The notes below the pieces were generated by a model. The model had not been told where the DNA came from, did no database searches, and saw only the letters and a program-made list of their open reading frames with translations. Shown here in pieces: positions 36,917-45,264 of a stretch of DNA of 64,000 bases. Source of the DNA: CAYXAA01 sp964462985 (GTDB lineage: Bacteria; Pseudomonadota; Alphaproteobacteria; Rhizobiales; Stappiaceae); contig CAYXAA010000010.1 in the NCBI GenBank assembly GCA_964462985.1, positions 69,210 to 133,209 of the forward strand. The letters are read 5' to 3'. The translations under genes and the position numbers were made by a program. Position 1 is the stretch's first letter, and every line of letters begins with the position of its first letter.

Positions 36917-38497
36917 TTACTCCTTCACCACACCGTAGGCCACGGTGTATTCATCCGTCCGCGGAATATACGACAGCCCCTTGCGGCTCGCCCAGGTGTT
37001 GACCTGGTAGTGGATCGGGATGATGGCATAGTCGCGCATCGCCGCTTCCGTCGCCTCGGCGAGCAGCGTCTGGCGCTTTTCATCGTCGACCTCGGCGAGC
37101 GCGGCCTCCAGCAGCCTGTCGACCTCTGGGTTGGAGTAACGGCCGCGGTTGGCAGCGCCCATCCCGGTCTCCCTGTCGTAGCTGGCGATCAGCGAACGCA
37201 GCGGCGACGAGGCCTCGCCGGAGCCCGCACCCCAGCCGACCAGGATCAGCGAGAATTCGGGCTCGCCGTCCGTACCGCCGGAGGCCCGCGTGAAATAGAC
37301 CGACGGGGGCAGGGTCTCGACCGTCGTCTTGATGCCGACCCGTGTCAGCATCTGGGCGATGCCCTCGACGATCTTGGCGTCGTTGAGGTAGCGACCGTTC
37401 GGTGCGTGGATCGTGAGCTCGAAGCCGTCGGGAACACCGGCTTCCGCGAGCAGCGCCTTGGCCGCCTCGGGATCGTAGGGGTCAGGCTTGAGGTTCTCCG
37501 AGACGCCGAAAAACCCCTCGGGCAGCAGCTGGCCGGCCGGGATCGACAGCCCCTCCATCACCCGGTCCCTGATGAGGTCGCGGCTGATTGCCTTGGAGAT
37601 CGCCTCGCGCACCTTGACGTTGAGGAGCGGGTTCTCGATCGCACCGCCGCCGTTCGCCTTGACATAGGGCGAATCCGTCCGGAACTGGTCGATGTGCAGG
37701 TAGATCACCCGGTTGGACACGCCCTGCGACAGGGTGATGTCCGGATTGTCCTTCAAGGTCGCGATGTCGGTGGTCGGCACGGCATCGATCACGTCGACGT
37801 CGCCGGCCAGAAGTGCCGCCACCCGCGCCGGACCGGCCTTGATCGGCTTGAGGGTCACCTTGTCCCAGATCGGCTTGTCGCCCCAATAGTCGTCGTTGCC
37901 CTCGAGCACGATGCGGTCACCCGGGACGTATTCGACGAACTTGAACGGCCCGGTCCCGACGGCCGCCTTGCCGGCGTTGAAGTCCTCGGTCGAGCCGTTA
38001 CAGCCCGTTTCGTTGGAAATGATTGCAATATTGCCGAGGTCGTTGACCATCAGCGGATAGGGATCGGCGGTCTTGACGTGGACGGTGTAGTCATCGACCT
38101 TCTCGAAGGTCTTGCCCTTGGTGTAGGTCGAGAAGCTTGCCGGCGAATTCGGCACGTTCGGCGCGCGCTCGAAGGTGCAGAGCACGTCGTCGGCATTGAA
38201 ATCCGACCCGTCGTGGAACTTGACGCCCTCACGCAGCTTGAACTCCCAGGTGGTGGGATCGATCGGCTCCCAGGACACTGCAAGGCCGGGCTTGAAGTTC
38301 TGCCGCTCGTCCGGGTTGGCCAACCGATCGAAAATCATGAAGCCGAGCTGATTGTTCGGCCCCAGGTTGTGGTAGTGCGGATCGACCGAGGTCACTTCGG
38401 CGCCGAGGCCGATCACAAGATCCTCCGCCAGCGCCGGTCCCGCAAGCACGGCGACGGTCGCTGCCGACAACAGCAGCAGCCCTTTCCGCTTGATCAT
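36917..38497 (-). CDS. Family-5 ABC transporter binding protein (peptide/opine type)
   Basis: A 526-residue periplasmic protein with a signal peptide (about residues 1-24, ALA then EDL). SBP_bac_5 features are VTSVDPHYHNLGPNN near 35, LAVSWEPIDPTTWEFKLREG near 72, GTGPFKFVEYVPGDR near 181, and ISRDLIRDRVMEG near 303. It is the first gene of the operon and is divergent from a LysR gene. An AT-rich 183-bp region separates the two and carries a likely operator. Confidence 0.92.
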   Translation of the reverse strand: MIKRKGLLLLSAATVAVLAGPALAEDLVIGLGAEVTSVDPHYHNLGPNNQLGFMIFDRLANPDERQNFKPGLAVSWEPIDPTTWEFKLREGVKFHDGSDFNADDVLCTFERAPNVPNSPASFSTYTKGKTFEKVDDYTVHVKTADPYPLMVNDLGNIAIISNETGCNGSTEDFNAGKAAVGTGPFKFVEYVPGDRIVLEGNDDYWGDKPIWDKVTLKPIKAGPARVAALLAGDVDVIDAVPTTDIATLKDNPDITLSQGVSNRVIYLHIDQFRTDSPYVKANGGGAIENPLLNVKVREAISKAISRDLIRDRVMEGLSIPAGQLLPEGFFGVSENLKPDPYDPEAAKALLAEAGVPDGFELTIHAPNGRYLNDAKIVEGIAQMLTRVGIKTTVETLPPSVYFTRASGGTDGEPEFSLILVGWGAGSGEASSPLRSLIASYDRETGMGAANRGRYSNPEVDRLLEAALAEVDDEKRQTLLAEATEAAMRDYAIIPIHYQVNTWASRKGLSYIPRTDEYTVAYGVVKE

Positions 38498-38637
38498 CTG
38501 TTCTATCCCCTTCCGGTGTCATGCTTCAGGGCCGCGGCGTTCGCCGCATGCCCTGCCACCTGCCGCTGCGATGCTCTGCCGGCCCGCTGACGGCTTGTGT
38601 GAAAGGCTATTATTCTGTTAGATGATAGACAAATGAA

Positions 38638-38657
38638 ATTCGATATCAAAAGCGAAT
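38638..38657. promoter_or_regulatory. Candidate LysR operator in the divergent promoter region
   Basis: ATTCG-N10-CGAAT, an inverted repeat containing the T-N11-A pattern of LysR sites. It lies in an AT-rich stretch 24 bp upstream of the LysR start and 140 bp upstream of the binding-protein start, as expected for a regulator that controls itself and the divergent operon. Confidence 0.5.
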
Positions 38658-38680
38658 AGTTTTATACCCGGAACAAATAG

Positions 38681-39610
38681 ATGGACGCCTCTGCCCCGTT
38701 GCCGAAACGCAGCGGCTACACGCTGCGTGAACTGGAGGTGCTGCGCGCTGTGATCACCGAAGGCAAGACCACGGCCGCCGCCCATCAGCTCGGGCTGTCA
38801 CAGCCCGCCGTGAGCCGTACCATTGCCCAGCTCGAGGCCAGGTATGGCCGGGCCCTGTTCGCCCGCAAGGGCAATCGGCTGACGCCGACCTCGGAAGCCC
38901 TTTCGCTCAACGAGCAAATTGAGCCGATCTTCGCCACGCTGCGCCGGCTCGACCAGCGCGAAGGCCAGAGTTCCGACCGCAAGCGCCTCAGGATCGCCGC
39001 GCCGCCGACGCTGGCCCACCGGCTTCTGCCCGGCCTGGTCTCCGCTTTCCTTGCAGAAAATCCCGGCGTCGCCGTTCACATGGAAATCGGCATGACGGCC
39101 AATGTCACGGCCACGGTTGCCGACGAGAATGCCGATCTGGGCATCAGCGACGGTCTGGTGCGGAACGACGGTCTGACGATGCACCCGTTCCGCAAGGCGG
39201 TTGCGCACGCCGCCATTCCGGCCCATCACCGGCTCGCGGACAAGGACGTCATCGTGCCGGAGGACCTGGAGGGTGAGTGCTTCATTGCTCTGACCCGCCG
39301 CTTCCACACCCGCAACCTCTACGACCGGCTGTTTGCCGCACACGGCGTCACCCGGAAGATCATAGTGGAGACCTCGACCAGCATCGCCGTCTGCGAAATG
39401 GTGCGCCAGGGCATCGGAATCGGTCTCATCAATCCGTTCCCCGTCTGCCTGCGCCAGTACAGCGACCTGGTGCTGCGCCGGTTCGAGCCCAAGGTCGACT
39501 ATCTGTCGTCCTTCTTTGTCCCAAGCCGCCAGGCCTCGCCGCTCGCGTTGCAGTTCATCGAGTTCGCCCGAAGTGCGGTGCCGGCGGACGCCTACTCCGA
39601 GCCGGCCTGA
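38681..39610 (+). CDS. LysR-type regulator of the adjacent uptake operon
   Basis: A 309-residue LysR protein. The winged helix is at about residues 12-70 (TLRELEVLRAVITEGKTTAA, then LGLSQPAVSRTIAQLEARYG), and the ligand-binding domain begins near 100. It is divergent from the family-5 transporter operon and 40 bp upstream of an ArgE-like gene, so it probably controls both. The N-terminus is slightly longer than usual (11 residues before the first helix). Confidence 0.9.
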   Translation: MDASAPLPKRSGYTLRELEVLRAVITEGKTTAAAHQLGLSQPAVSRTIAQLEARYGRALFARKGNRLTPTSEALSLNEQIEPIFATLRRLDQREGQSSDRKRLRIAAPPTLAHRLLPGLVSAFLAENPGVAVHMEIGMTANVTATVADENADLGISDGLVRNDGLTMHPFRKAVAHAAIPAHHRLADKDVIVPEDLEGECFIALTRRFHTRNLYDRLFAAHGVTRKIIVETSTSIAVCEMVRQGIGIGLINPFPVCLRQYSDLVLRRFEPKVDYLSSFFVPSRQASPLALQFIEFARSAVPADAYSEPA

Positions 39611-39650
39611 TCTCTCCCGAATGTCTGGCGTTCCCAACAGGACCCTTTTC

Positions 39651-40805
39651 ATGACTCAAGACGCGAAGAGCATCCTCCGATCCCTCGTCGGCTTCGACAC
39701 CACGAGCCGCAACTCCAACCTTGCCCTGATCGACTGGGTCGAGGCCTTTCTCGCCGAGCGCGGCATTTCGGGTACACGCGTCTACGACGAGACCGGCGAG
39801 AAGGCCAATTTCTTTGCGACGATCGGACCGAAGCACGTGCCCGGTTTCGTGCTGTCCGGCCATACCGACGTGGTGCCGGTCGATGGCCAGGCCTGGAGCC
39901 ACGATGCGTTCGACCTCGTCGAACGCGACGGCCGGCTCTACGGCCGCGGCGCCTGCGACATGAAGGGCTTCCTTGCCTGCTGCCTTGCCAAGGTCGATGC
40001 GATGAAAGCGGCCGATCTCAACAGGCCGATCCATCTCGCCTTCTCCTATGACGAGGAGGTCGGCTGCCGCGGCGTGCCGTCCCTGATCGACCGTCTCATC
40101 GAGACTGTCGCCCGGCCGCAGGCCTGCTTTGTCGGCGAGCCGACCGAGATGCAGGTCGTCATTGGCCACAAGGCCAAACGCTCGCTCCGCGCCACTGTGA
40201 CCGGCCGTGCCTGCCACTCCTCGCTGGCGCCCGAGGGCGTCAACGCCGTCGACTACGCCGCCCGGCTCGTCATCAAGATCCGCGAGATCGGCCAGCGGCT
40301 CGCCGCCGGTCCGTCTGACGCACTCTACGACGTACCCTTCTCCACCGCCCACACCGGAACGATCGTCGGCGGCACGGCACTCAACATCGTTCCGGAGCAT
40401 TGCGAGATCGCCTTCGAGTTCCGCGTGCTGCCGCGCGAGGATGCCGACGCGCCCGTCGATGAAGTCCGGCGCTATGCCGCCGAGGTGCTTGAGCCGGAAA
40501 TGCGCGCCGTCGCGCCCGAGGCCGGCATCACCTTCGAGCAGCTCTCCGGCTTCCCCGGCCTCGACGTCGACGCCGATGCTCCCGTCACCTTGCTGGCCAA
40601 GCGGCTCGCCGGCCGCAACGACCATGCCAAGGTCGCCTATGGCACCGAAGCCGGCCTGTTCGCCGGCAACGGCGCGATCCCGACCGTCGTGGTCGGCCCC
40701 GGCTCCATCGCCCAGGCCCACCGCCCCGACGAGTTCATCGCCATCTCCGAGCTCGAGCGCTGCGGCGCCTTCCTCGACCGGCTGATCGCAGAGGCTTCAG
40801 AGTAA
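39651..40805 (+). CDS. argE: Acetylornithine deacetylase (ArgE) type M20 hydrolase
   Basis: A 384-residue zinc hydrolase that fits the ArgE subgroup: LVGFDTTSRNSN near residue 13, LSGHTDVVPVDGQAW near 68, GRGACDMKGFLACCL near 101, SYDEEVGCRG near 130, VGEPTEMQVVIGHK near 160, and the terminal AHRPDEFI. It would release acetate from N2-acetylornithine or a related N-acyl amino acid. Position behind the LysR gene and near the amidohydrolase and AstE-like genes suggests a catabolic rather than arginine-biosynthetic role. The start at 39651 is where family similarity begins. Confidence 0.88.
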   Translation: MTQDAKSILRSLVGFDTTSRNSNLALIDWVEAFLAERGISGTRVYDETGEKANFFATIGPKHVPGFVLSGHTDVVPVDGQAWSHDAFDLVERDGRLYGRGACDMKGFLACCLAKVDAMKAADLNRPIHLAFSYDEEVGCRGVPSLIDRLIETVARPQACFVGEPTEMQVVIGHKAKRSLRATVTGRACHSSLAPEGVNAVDYAARLVIKIREIGQRLAAGPSDALYDVPFSTAHTGTIVGGTALNIVPEHCEIAFEFRVLPREDADAPVDEVRRYAAEVLEPEMRAVAPEAGITFEQLSGFPGLDVDADAPVTLLAKRLAGRNDHAKVAYGTEAGLFAGNGAIPTVVVGPGSIAQAHRPDEFIAISELERCGAFLDRLIAEASE

Positions 40806-40840
40806 AGCGTGTTGAACACCAGCAAAAAACCTCTTCATTG

Positions 40841-40960
40841 GCATCCCGGACCGAACGAAGCGAAGATCCGAGACCGGGGAGCCGACGCGTATCGCCGGCC
40901 CTTCGACGCTGTCTTGTGGCTCTCCGGTCCCGGGGCTCGCCTGAGCTCGCCCGGGATGAC
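40841..40960. repeat. Palindromic intergenic repeat (REP/RIME-like)
   Basis: Between the ArgE-like and AstE-like genes, CATCCCGG (40842-40849) and CCGGGATG (40951-40958) form the ends of a long imperfect palindrome with further inner pairing (GGGGAGCC with GGCTCTCC). ATCCCGG...CCGGGATGAC ends are characteristic of the dispersed palindromic repeats of rhizobial genomes. A related end sequence is seen at the right edge of the window (63953-64000). Confidence 0.6.
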
Positions 40961-41005
40961 AAACGGGAGGGCGGTCCTTCAACCCGATCTCACAGAATCC
41001 CAGCC

Positions 41006-41974
41006 ATGACCCTGTCCCAAATCGGCGCCTATCCGGTCGAGCTGCCCAAGGTCGACATCACGCCTTATCGCGCCGGCAACACCGGGATCGAGGGCGTGAC
41101 CACGTTCAAAAGCGGCGTCGCCGGCCCGCATGTCGCCGTCACCGCGGTGGTCCACGGCAACGAGCTCTGCGGCCCGATCGCGCTCGATTGGCTGTTCCGC
41201 AGCGAGGTCCGGCCGCGGTGCGGGTCGCTGTCGCTCGCCTTCGTCAATCTTGACGCCTACGACGCCTTCGATCCGAGCGATCCCACTGCCTCACGCTGGG
41301 CGGACGAGGACATGAACCGGCTGTGGCAGGCCGACACGCTCGACGACGGCATCGTCACCCGCGAGCGGCTGCGCGCCCGGGCGCTGCAGCCGTTCGTCGA
41401 CACGATCGACCTCCTGCTCGACATCCATTCGATGCAGCACGCCACCGTGCCGCTGATGCTTGCCGGACCCCTGGCCAAGGGCCGCGCGCTCGCCCGCGCC
41501 GTCGGCGTGCCCGCGGTGGTGATGAGCGATCACGGTCATGCCGCCGGCCGACGCCTGCGCGACTATGCCGGCTTCGCCGACCCTGAGAGCCCGAAGACCG
41601 CGCTTCTGGTCGAGTGCGGCCAGCACTGGGAGAAAGCCAGCGCCGACGTTGCCATCGAGACGACGGTCCGGTTCTTGCGCATCACCGGCGTCGTCGACCC
41701 GGAGTTCGGCGCCGACCTCCTGGCCACCCGGCCCGAGCCTGCACCGCAGGCCGTCATCGAGATCGTCGAGCCGGTCACCATCAAGACCGACCGCTTCCGC
41801 TTCACCGCCGACTACCGCGGCATGGAGGTGATCGAGAAGGCCGGCACGGTGATCGCCTATGACGGCGACGACCCGATCGTCACGCCGGAGGACAATATCG
41901 TGCTGATCATGCCCTCGCGCCGCCTGGAGCCCGGCATGACCGCGGTGCGGCTCGGGCGCAGGGTCACGGCGTGA
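41006..41974 (+). CDS. Succinylglutamate desuccinylase/aspartoacylase family protein
   Basis: A 322-residue zinc carboxypeptidase-like hydrolase. Zinc ligands are in VVHGNELCGP (His and Glu near residues 50-53) and LLDIHSMQHAT (His near 145); the catalytic Glu is probably in VECGQHW near 212. The family removes acyl groups from N-acyl amino acids. It is the last gene of the LysR-ArgE-like series, after the palindromic repeat. The ATG at 41006 is chosen from family similarity; the open frame upstream runs through the repeat. Confidence 0.82.
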   Translation: MTLSQIGAYPVELPKVDITPYRAGNTGIEGVTTFKSGVAGPHVAVTAVVHGNELCGPIALDWLFRSEVRPRCGSLSLAFVNLDAYDAFDPSDPTASRWADEDMNRLWQADTLDDGIVTRERLRARALQPFVDTIDLLLDIHSMQHATVPLMLAGPLAKGRALARAVGVPAVVMSDHGHAAGRRLRDYAGFADPESPKTALLVECGQHWEKASADVAIETTVRFLRITGVVDPEFGADLLATRPEPAPQAVIEIVEPVTIKTDRFRFTADYRGMEVIEKAGTVIAYDGDDPIVTPEDNIVLIMPSRRLEPGMTAVRLGRRVTA

Positions 41975-42144
41975 GGGGTGCGATTATTTGATTTCGACGC
42001 ACTCAAAACCTATATCTAACTTCAAGCTTCCTGGGGCTCTTCGGCATTGTGATTGACAGAAAAGCCGCCGTTAGCCAAAGTTGCCTCAATTGGGGCATAG
42101 CGTTGGAGGTTCCCATGCTTAAGGAAGGTGCACGGGACTGAGCC

Positions 42145-42678
42145 GTGCAATGCTCCGAACTATCTAGTTCCGAGGCGACGCAGACATTCATTGTTTGTGT
42201 CGCCTCTTTGTTTAGCTGGGTGTCGTTGGTGACCCCAGTCATCGTTTTCGGATCTCTCATCGTCGCGATCATAGGGGTGCGTTCGTCTCGTGCATCCGCG
42301 CGACAGCGCGCCACTCTCGACATGATCGAGAAGGTAGAATCCGCCCCGCACTATCGATCTCTGCACTCCGTCTTTTCCTATCACCGTCGGCAAGGGACTT
42401 TCGGCCGCCTCCACAGCCCGACCGAGGAAAAAGATAAGTCCGAGAGACAAGCGGTCCTCGACTACCTCAATCACTACGAATTGGTGTCGATCGGAATATG
42501 CAAAAACATCCTTGATGCCGAAATCTATCGCGACTGGATGCTTAGTCCGTTTGTTCGGGACTGGAATGCAGCGTCAAACTTCATTCAACGAGAGCGCTGG
42601 AAATCGGATACTAAAGTAAAAGCATGGACCTACCATGCGCGATTATTCGAAAACTATCAAAGAGTCGCTTGCAAATAG
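42145..42678 (+). CDS. DUF4760 domain protein, low-GC
   Basis: A 177-residue protein with one membrane segment near residues 18-42 (LFSWVSLVTPVIVFGSLIVA) and a cytoplasmic DUF4760 domain: RQRATLDMIEKVES near 53, LDYLNHYELVSIGI near 105, and RDWNAASNFIQRERWK near 140. The function of the family is unknown; members are often carried by mobile elements. The DNA is much less GC-rich than its neighbours, as are the flanks from about 41980 to 42840, which suggests transfer from elsewhere. The start is taken as the GTG at 42145; an ATG further in would remove the membrane segment's beginning. Confidence 0.65.
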   Translation: MQCSELSSSEATQTFIVCVASLFSWVSLVTPVIVFGSLIVAIIGVRSSRASARQRATLDMIEKVESAPHYRSLHSVFSYHRRQGTFGRLHSPTEEKDKSERQAVLDYLNHYELVSIGICKNILDAEIYRDWMLSPFVRDWNAASNFIQRERWKSDTKVKAWTYHARLFENYQRVACK

Positions 42679-42804
42679 AGTCCGGAAGCAATCGCTCTGG
42701 ACAGGAATTTCTCCGGCCCGCCCAGCACCCCCAGCGGACCCGGTGACGAAGCGTTTCCCAAGACTGACTGAGATACTATCCTGTGCTCCCAACGCTTTCA
42801 TAGC

Positions 42805-42833
42805 GTTGTCAGAGTGCACATTCTGCGCTAATG
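42805..42833 (+). promoter_or_regulatory. Candidate promoter of the trp leader
   Basis: GTTGTC (42805-42810), 17 bases, CTAATG (42828-42833). This matches the rhizobial pattern CTTGAC-N17-CTATAT in spacing and most bases. The next purine at a usual distance is the A of the trpL ATG (42841), so the leader transcript may begin at the start codon itself, as described for Sinorhizobium trpL. Confidence 0.55.
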
Positions 42834-42840
42834 AAAGCCG

Positions 42841-42888
42841 ATGATGACGGTTGCGACCCTTTGCGCGCAGTGGTGGTGGCGCCCCTGA
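42841..42888 (+). CDS. trpL: trp operon leader peptide
   Basis: A 15-codon gene, MMTVATLCAQWWWRP, with three consecutive TGG codons followed by CGC CCC TGA. From the second ATG (42844) it has 14 codons, the length of the leader peptide in Sinorhizobium meliloti. Ribosome stalling at the Trp codons when charged tRNA-Trp is scarce would decide which downstream hairpin forms. No ribosome binding site is needed if the transcript is leaderless. Confidence 0.9.
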   Translation: MMTVATLCAQWWWRP

Positions 42889-42896
42889 CAGAGGCG
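42880..42896 (+). promoter_or_regulatory. Pause hairpin 1:2 of the trp attenuator
   Basis: CGCC-C-CT-GAC-AG-A-GGCG: 4 bp, a mismatch, 2 bp and a 3-base loop. It starts at the Arg codon just after the Trp codons. Its right arm (GGCG at 42893-42896) is also needed for the antiterminator, GGCGGC (42893-42898) with GCCGCC (42945-42950), so the two structures exclude each other. Confidence 0.6.
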
Positions 42897-42939
42897 GCAA
42901 GCGACCCCCGTGTGACCCTTCGTCATCCGAGACGTTTCG

Positions 42940-42975
42940 AAAAGGCCGCCGCGACACCCGCGAGCGGCCTTTTCG
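42940..42975 (+). terminator. trp attenuator terminator
   Basis: AAAAGGCCGC (42940-42949) pairs with GCGGCCTTTT (42964-42973), with an inner CGCG/CGCG. The T-run is the right arm itself. It lies 51 bases after the leader stop and 60 bases before the trpE(G) start. When it forms, transcription should end and release the leader as a small RNA of about 135 nucleotides, comparable to rnTrpL. Confidence 0.85.
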
Positions 42976-43032
42976 CTTGAAGAACGGCCGACGGCAGCGG
43001 GGCGACGGCGCAAGGAGAGGAGCAGCAGCGCG

Positions 43033-45219
43033 ATGCCGACGATGGCGACTCAAACGTTCGAGACCGGGGGCGGAATCACCGTTTTCCGCTCCACCCGCCC
43101 GGCCGACTACACCGCCGGCACCTCGGTCTGGATCGAGCGGCTCGATGCCGAGCGCGGCGCCGTGTTCTCCTCGTCCTATGAGTATCCGGGCCGCTACACG
43201 CGCTGGGACATGGCGCTCGCGAACCCGCCGCTCGTGGTCGAGGCCCGGGCCCGTGACGTCACGATCACGGCGCTCAACGCCCGTGGTCGCGTGCTGCTCG
43301 GCCCGATCACAAGGGCGCTCGCGGATCATCGCGACCTCGCCCGTTTCCGGGCCGACGGCGACACGCTCGCCATGACCGTGAAGACGCCCGACCGGGCCTT
43401 TTCCGAAGAGGAGCGTTCGCGCCAGCCCTCGACGTTCTCCGTGGTCCGGGCACTGACCGAGCTGTTTGCCTGCGAAGACGGCAACCTGGGCCTCTATGGC
43501 GCCTTCGGCTATGACCTTGCCTTCCAGTTCGAGCCAATCGACCTGGTGCTGCGCCGCCCAGACGACCAGCGCGACCTCGTGCTCTACCTGCCCGACGAGA
43601 TCCTGATCGTCGATCATTACGGCCGCACCGCCAGCATCATCGAGTACGACTTCGCCGCCGACGGTGACTCTACCGAGGGCCTTGCCCGCGAGGGCACGAA
43701 GGAGCCCTACCGCCCGGCCAACGAGGATCCCGGCCGCGGCGACCACCAACCGGGCGAATATGCCGCGCTTGTGCGAGAGGCCATGGACTTCTTCCGCCGC
43801 GGCGATCTGTTCGAGGTCGTGCCCGGCCAGACCTTCTACGAGCCTTGCGCGAGCCCGCCATCGGCCGTGTCCCGGCGGCTGCAGGAGATCAACCCCTCGC
43901 CCTACGGCTTCTTCATCAATCTTGGCGGCGCGGAGTATCTGGTCGGCGCCAGCCCGGAGATGTATGTCCGCGTCACCGCCGGGCGCCGGGTCGAGACCTG
44001 CCCGATCTCCGGCACGATCCGCCGCGGCAGGAACGCGATCGAGGACGAGGCGCAGATCCGCAAGCTGCTCAACTCGAGGAAGGACGAGTCGGAGCTCACC
44101 ATGTGCTCCGACGTCGACCGCAACGACAAGAGCCGGATCTGCGAGCCGGGCTCGGTGCGGGTCATCGGCCGACGTCAGATCGAGATGTATTCGCGCCTGA
44201 TCCACACCGTCGACCACATCGAAGGCACGCTGCTGCCGGGAATGGACGCGCTCGACGCCTTCCTGTCGCATGCCTGGGCAGTGACAGTGACCGGCGCGCC
44301 GAAACGGTGGGCGATGGAGTTCATCGAGCGCCACGAAAAGTCGCCACGCGCCTGGTACGGCGGGGCGATCGGCGCCGTGCTGTTCAACGGCGACATGAAC
44401 ACCGGCCTGACGCTGCGCACCGTGCGCATCAAGAACGGCACCGCCCAGATCCGCGCCGGCGCGACGCTGCTTTACGACAGCGTGCCCGAAGACGAAGAGG
44501 CCGAGACCGAGCTGAAGGCCGAGGCGATGCGGGCTGCCGTGCGCGAGGCCGGCCTGTCGCGCGTCAGCGAGGAAGCCAAGGCGAAGCCGCTGCCCGGAAA
44601 GGGGCTGAAGATCCTGCTGGTCGACCATGAGGACAGCTTCGTCCACACGCTGGCGAACTACTTCCGCCAGACCGGTGCGGAGGTCGCCACCTACCGGGCG
44701 CCGGTCGTCGACAGCGTGTTCCACGACGTCGCCCCGGACCTCGTCGTGCTGTCGCCCGGCCCCGGCCGGCCGAATGACTTCGACTGCGCAGCCACGATCG
44801 GGCGGGCTCGCGCCCGCGGCCTGCCGATCTTCGGCGTCTGTCTCGGCCTGCAGGCGCTTGCCGAAAGCTTCGGCGCCGAACTCGACCAGCTCGAGATACC
44901 GATGCACGGCAAGCCGTCACCGGTGGCGTTCGCCGAGGATTCCCTGCTGTTCGACGGCCTGACCTCGCCGGTCATCGTCGGCCGCTACCATTCGCTCCAC
45001 GCCAGACGTGACACGCTGCCTTCGGCGTTCCGCGTGACCTCGGAGACCGAGGACGGCGTCGTCATGGCGATCGAGCATGTTCACGAGCCGATCGCTGCGG
45101 TGCAGTTCCACCCCGAGTCGATCATGTCGCTCGGCCAGGATGCCGGCCACCGGATCATCCAGAACGTCGTCGAGAAACTGGTGGCGCAGCGGACTGCCAC
45201 GCTGCGGGCAAGCGCCTGA
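43033..45219 (+). CDS. trpE(G): Anthranilate synthase, fused TrpE-TrpG
   Basis: A 728-residue fusion typical of Hyphomicrobiales. Residues 1 to about 515 are the chorismate-binding TrpE part (SSYEYPGRYTRWDMALANPP near 45, NLGLYGAFGYDLAFQFEPID near 153, FFRRGDLFEVVPGQTFYEP near 250, CPISGTIRRGRN near 320, VTGAPKRWAMEFIE near 420). From about 525 the TrpG glutaminase follows, with its Cys near 603 in FGVCLGLQ and His/Glu in HPES near 693. It turns chorismate and glutamine into anthranilate, the first step to tryptophan. Regulation is by the trpL attenuator just upstream. AAGGAGAGGAG precedes the ATG. Confidence 0.97.
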   Translation: MPTMATQTFETGGGITVFRSTRPADYTAGTSVWIERLDAERGAVFSSSYEYPGRYTRWDMALANPPLVVEARARDVTITALNARGRVLLGPITRALADHRDLARFRADGDTLAMTVKTPDRAFSEEERSRQPSTFSVVRALTELFACEDGNLGLYGAFGYDLAFQFEPIDLVLRRPDDQRDLVLYLPDEILIVDHYGRTASIIEYDFAADGDSTEGLAREGTKEPYRPANEDPGRGDHQPGEYAALVREAMDFFRRGDLFEVVPGQTFYEPCASPPSAVSRRLQEINPSPYGFFINLGGAEYLVGASPEMYVRVTAGRRVETCPISGTIRRGRNAIEDEAQIRKLLNSRKDESELTMCSDVDRNDKSRICEPGSVRVIGRRQIEMYSRLIHTVDHIEGTLLPGMDALDAFLSHAWAVTVTGAPKRWAMEFIERHEKSPRAWYGGAIGAVLFNGDMNTGLTLRTVRIKNGTAQIRAGATLLYDSVPEDEEAETELKAEAMRAAVREAGLSRVSEEAKAKPLPGKGLKILLVDHEDSFVHTLANYFRQTGAEVATYRAPVVDSVFHDVAPDLVVLSPGPGRPNDFDCAATIGRARARGLPIFGVCLGLQALAESFGAELDQLEIPMHGKPSPVAFAEDSLLFDGLTSPVIVGRYHSLHARRDTLPSAFRVTSETEDGVVMAIEHVHEPIAAVQFHPESIMSLGQDAGHRIIQNVVEKLVAQRTATLRASA

Positions 45220-45264
45220 CGGTTGGCGCCCGGCAATCTGCGGAGGGGCGGCCGGCGCCGCCCC

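Noticed and set aside
40806..41005. Insertion sequence between the ArgE-like and AstE-like genes
   Set aside because: There is no transposase frame and no target duplication; the palindromic pattern fits a short dispersed repeat instead.
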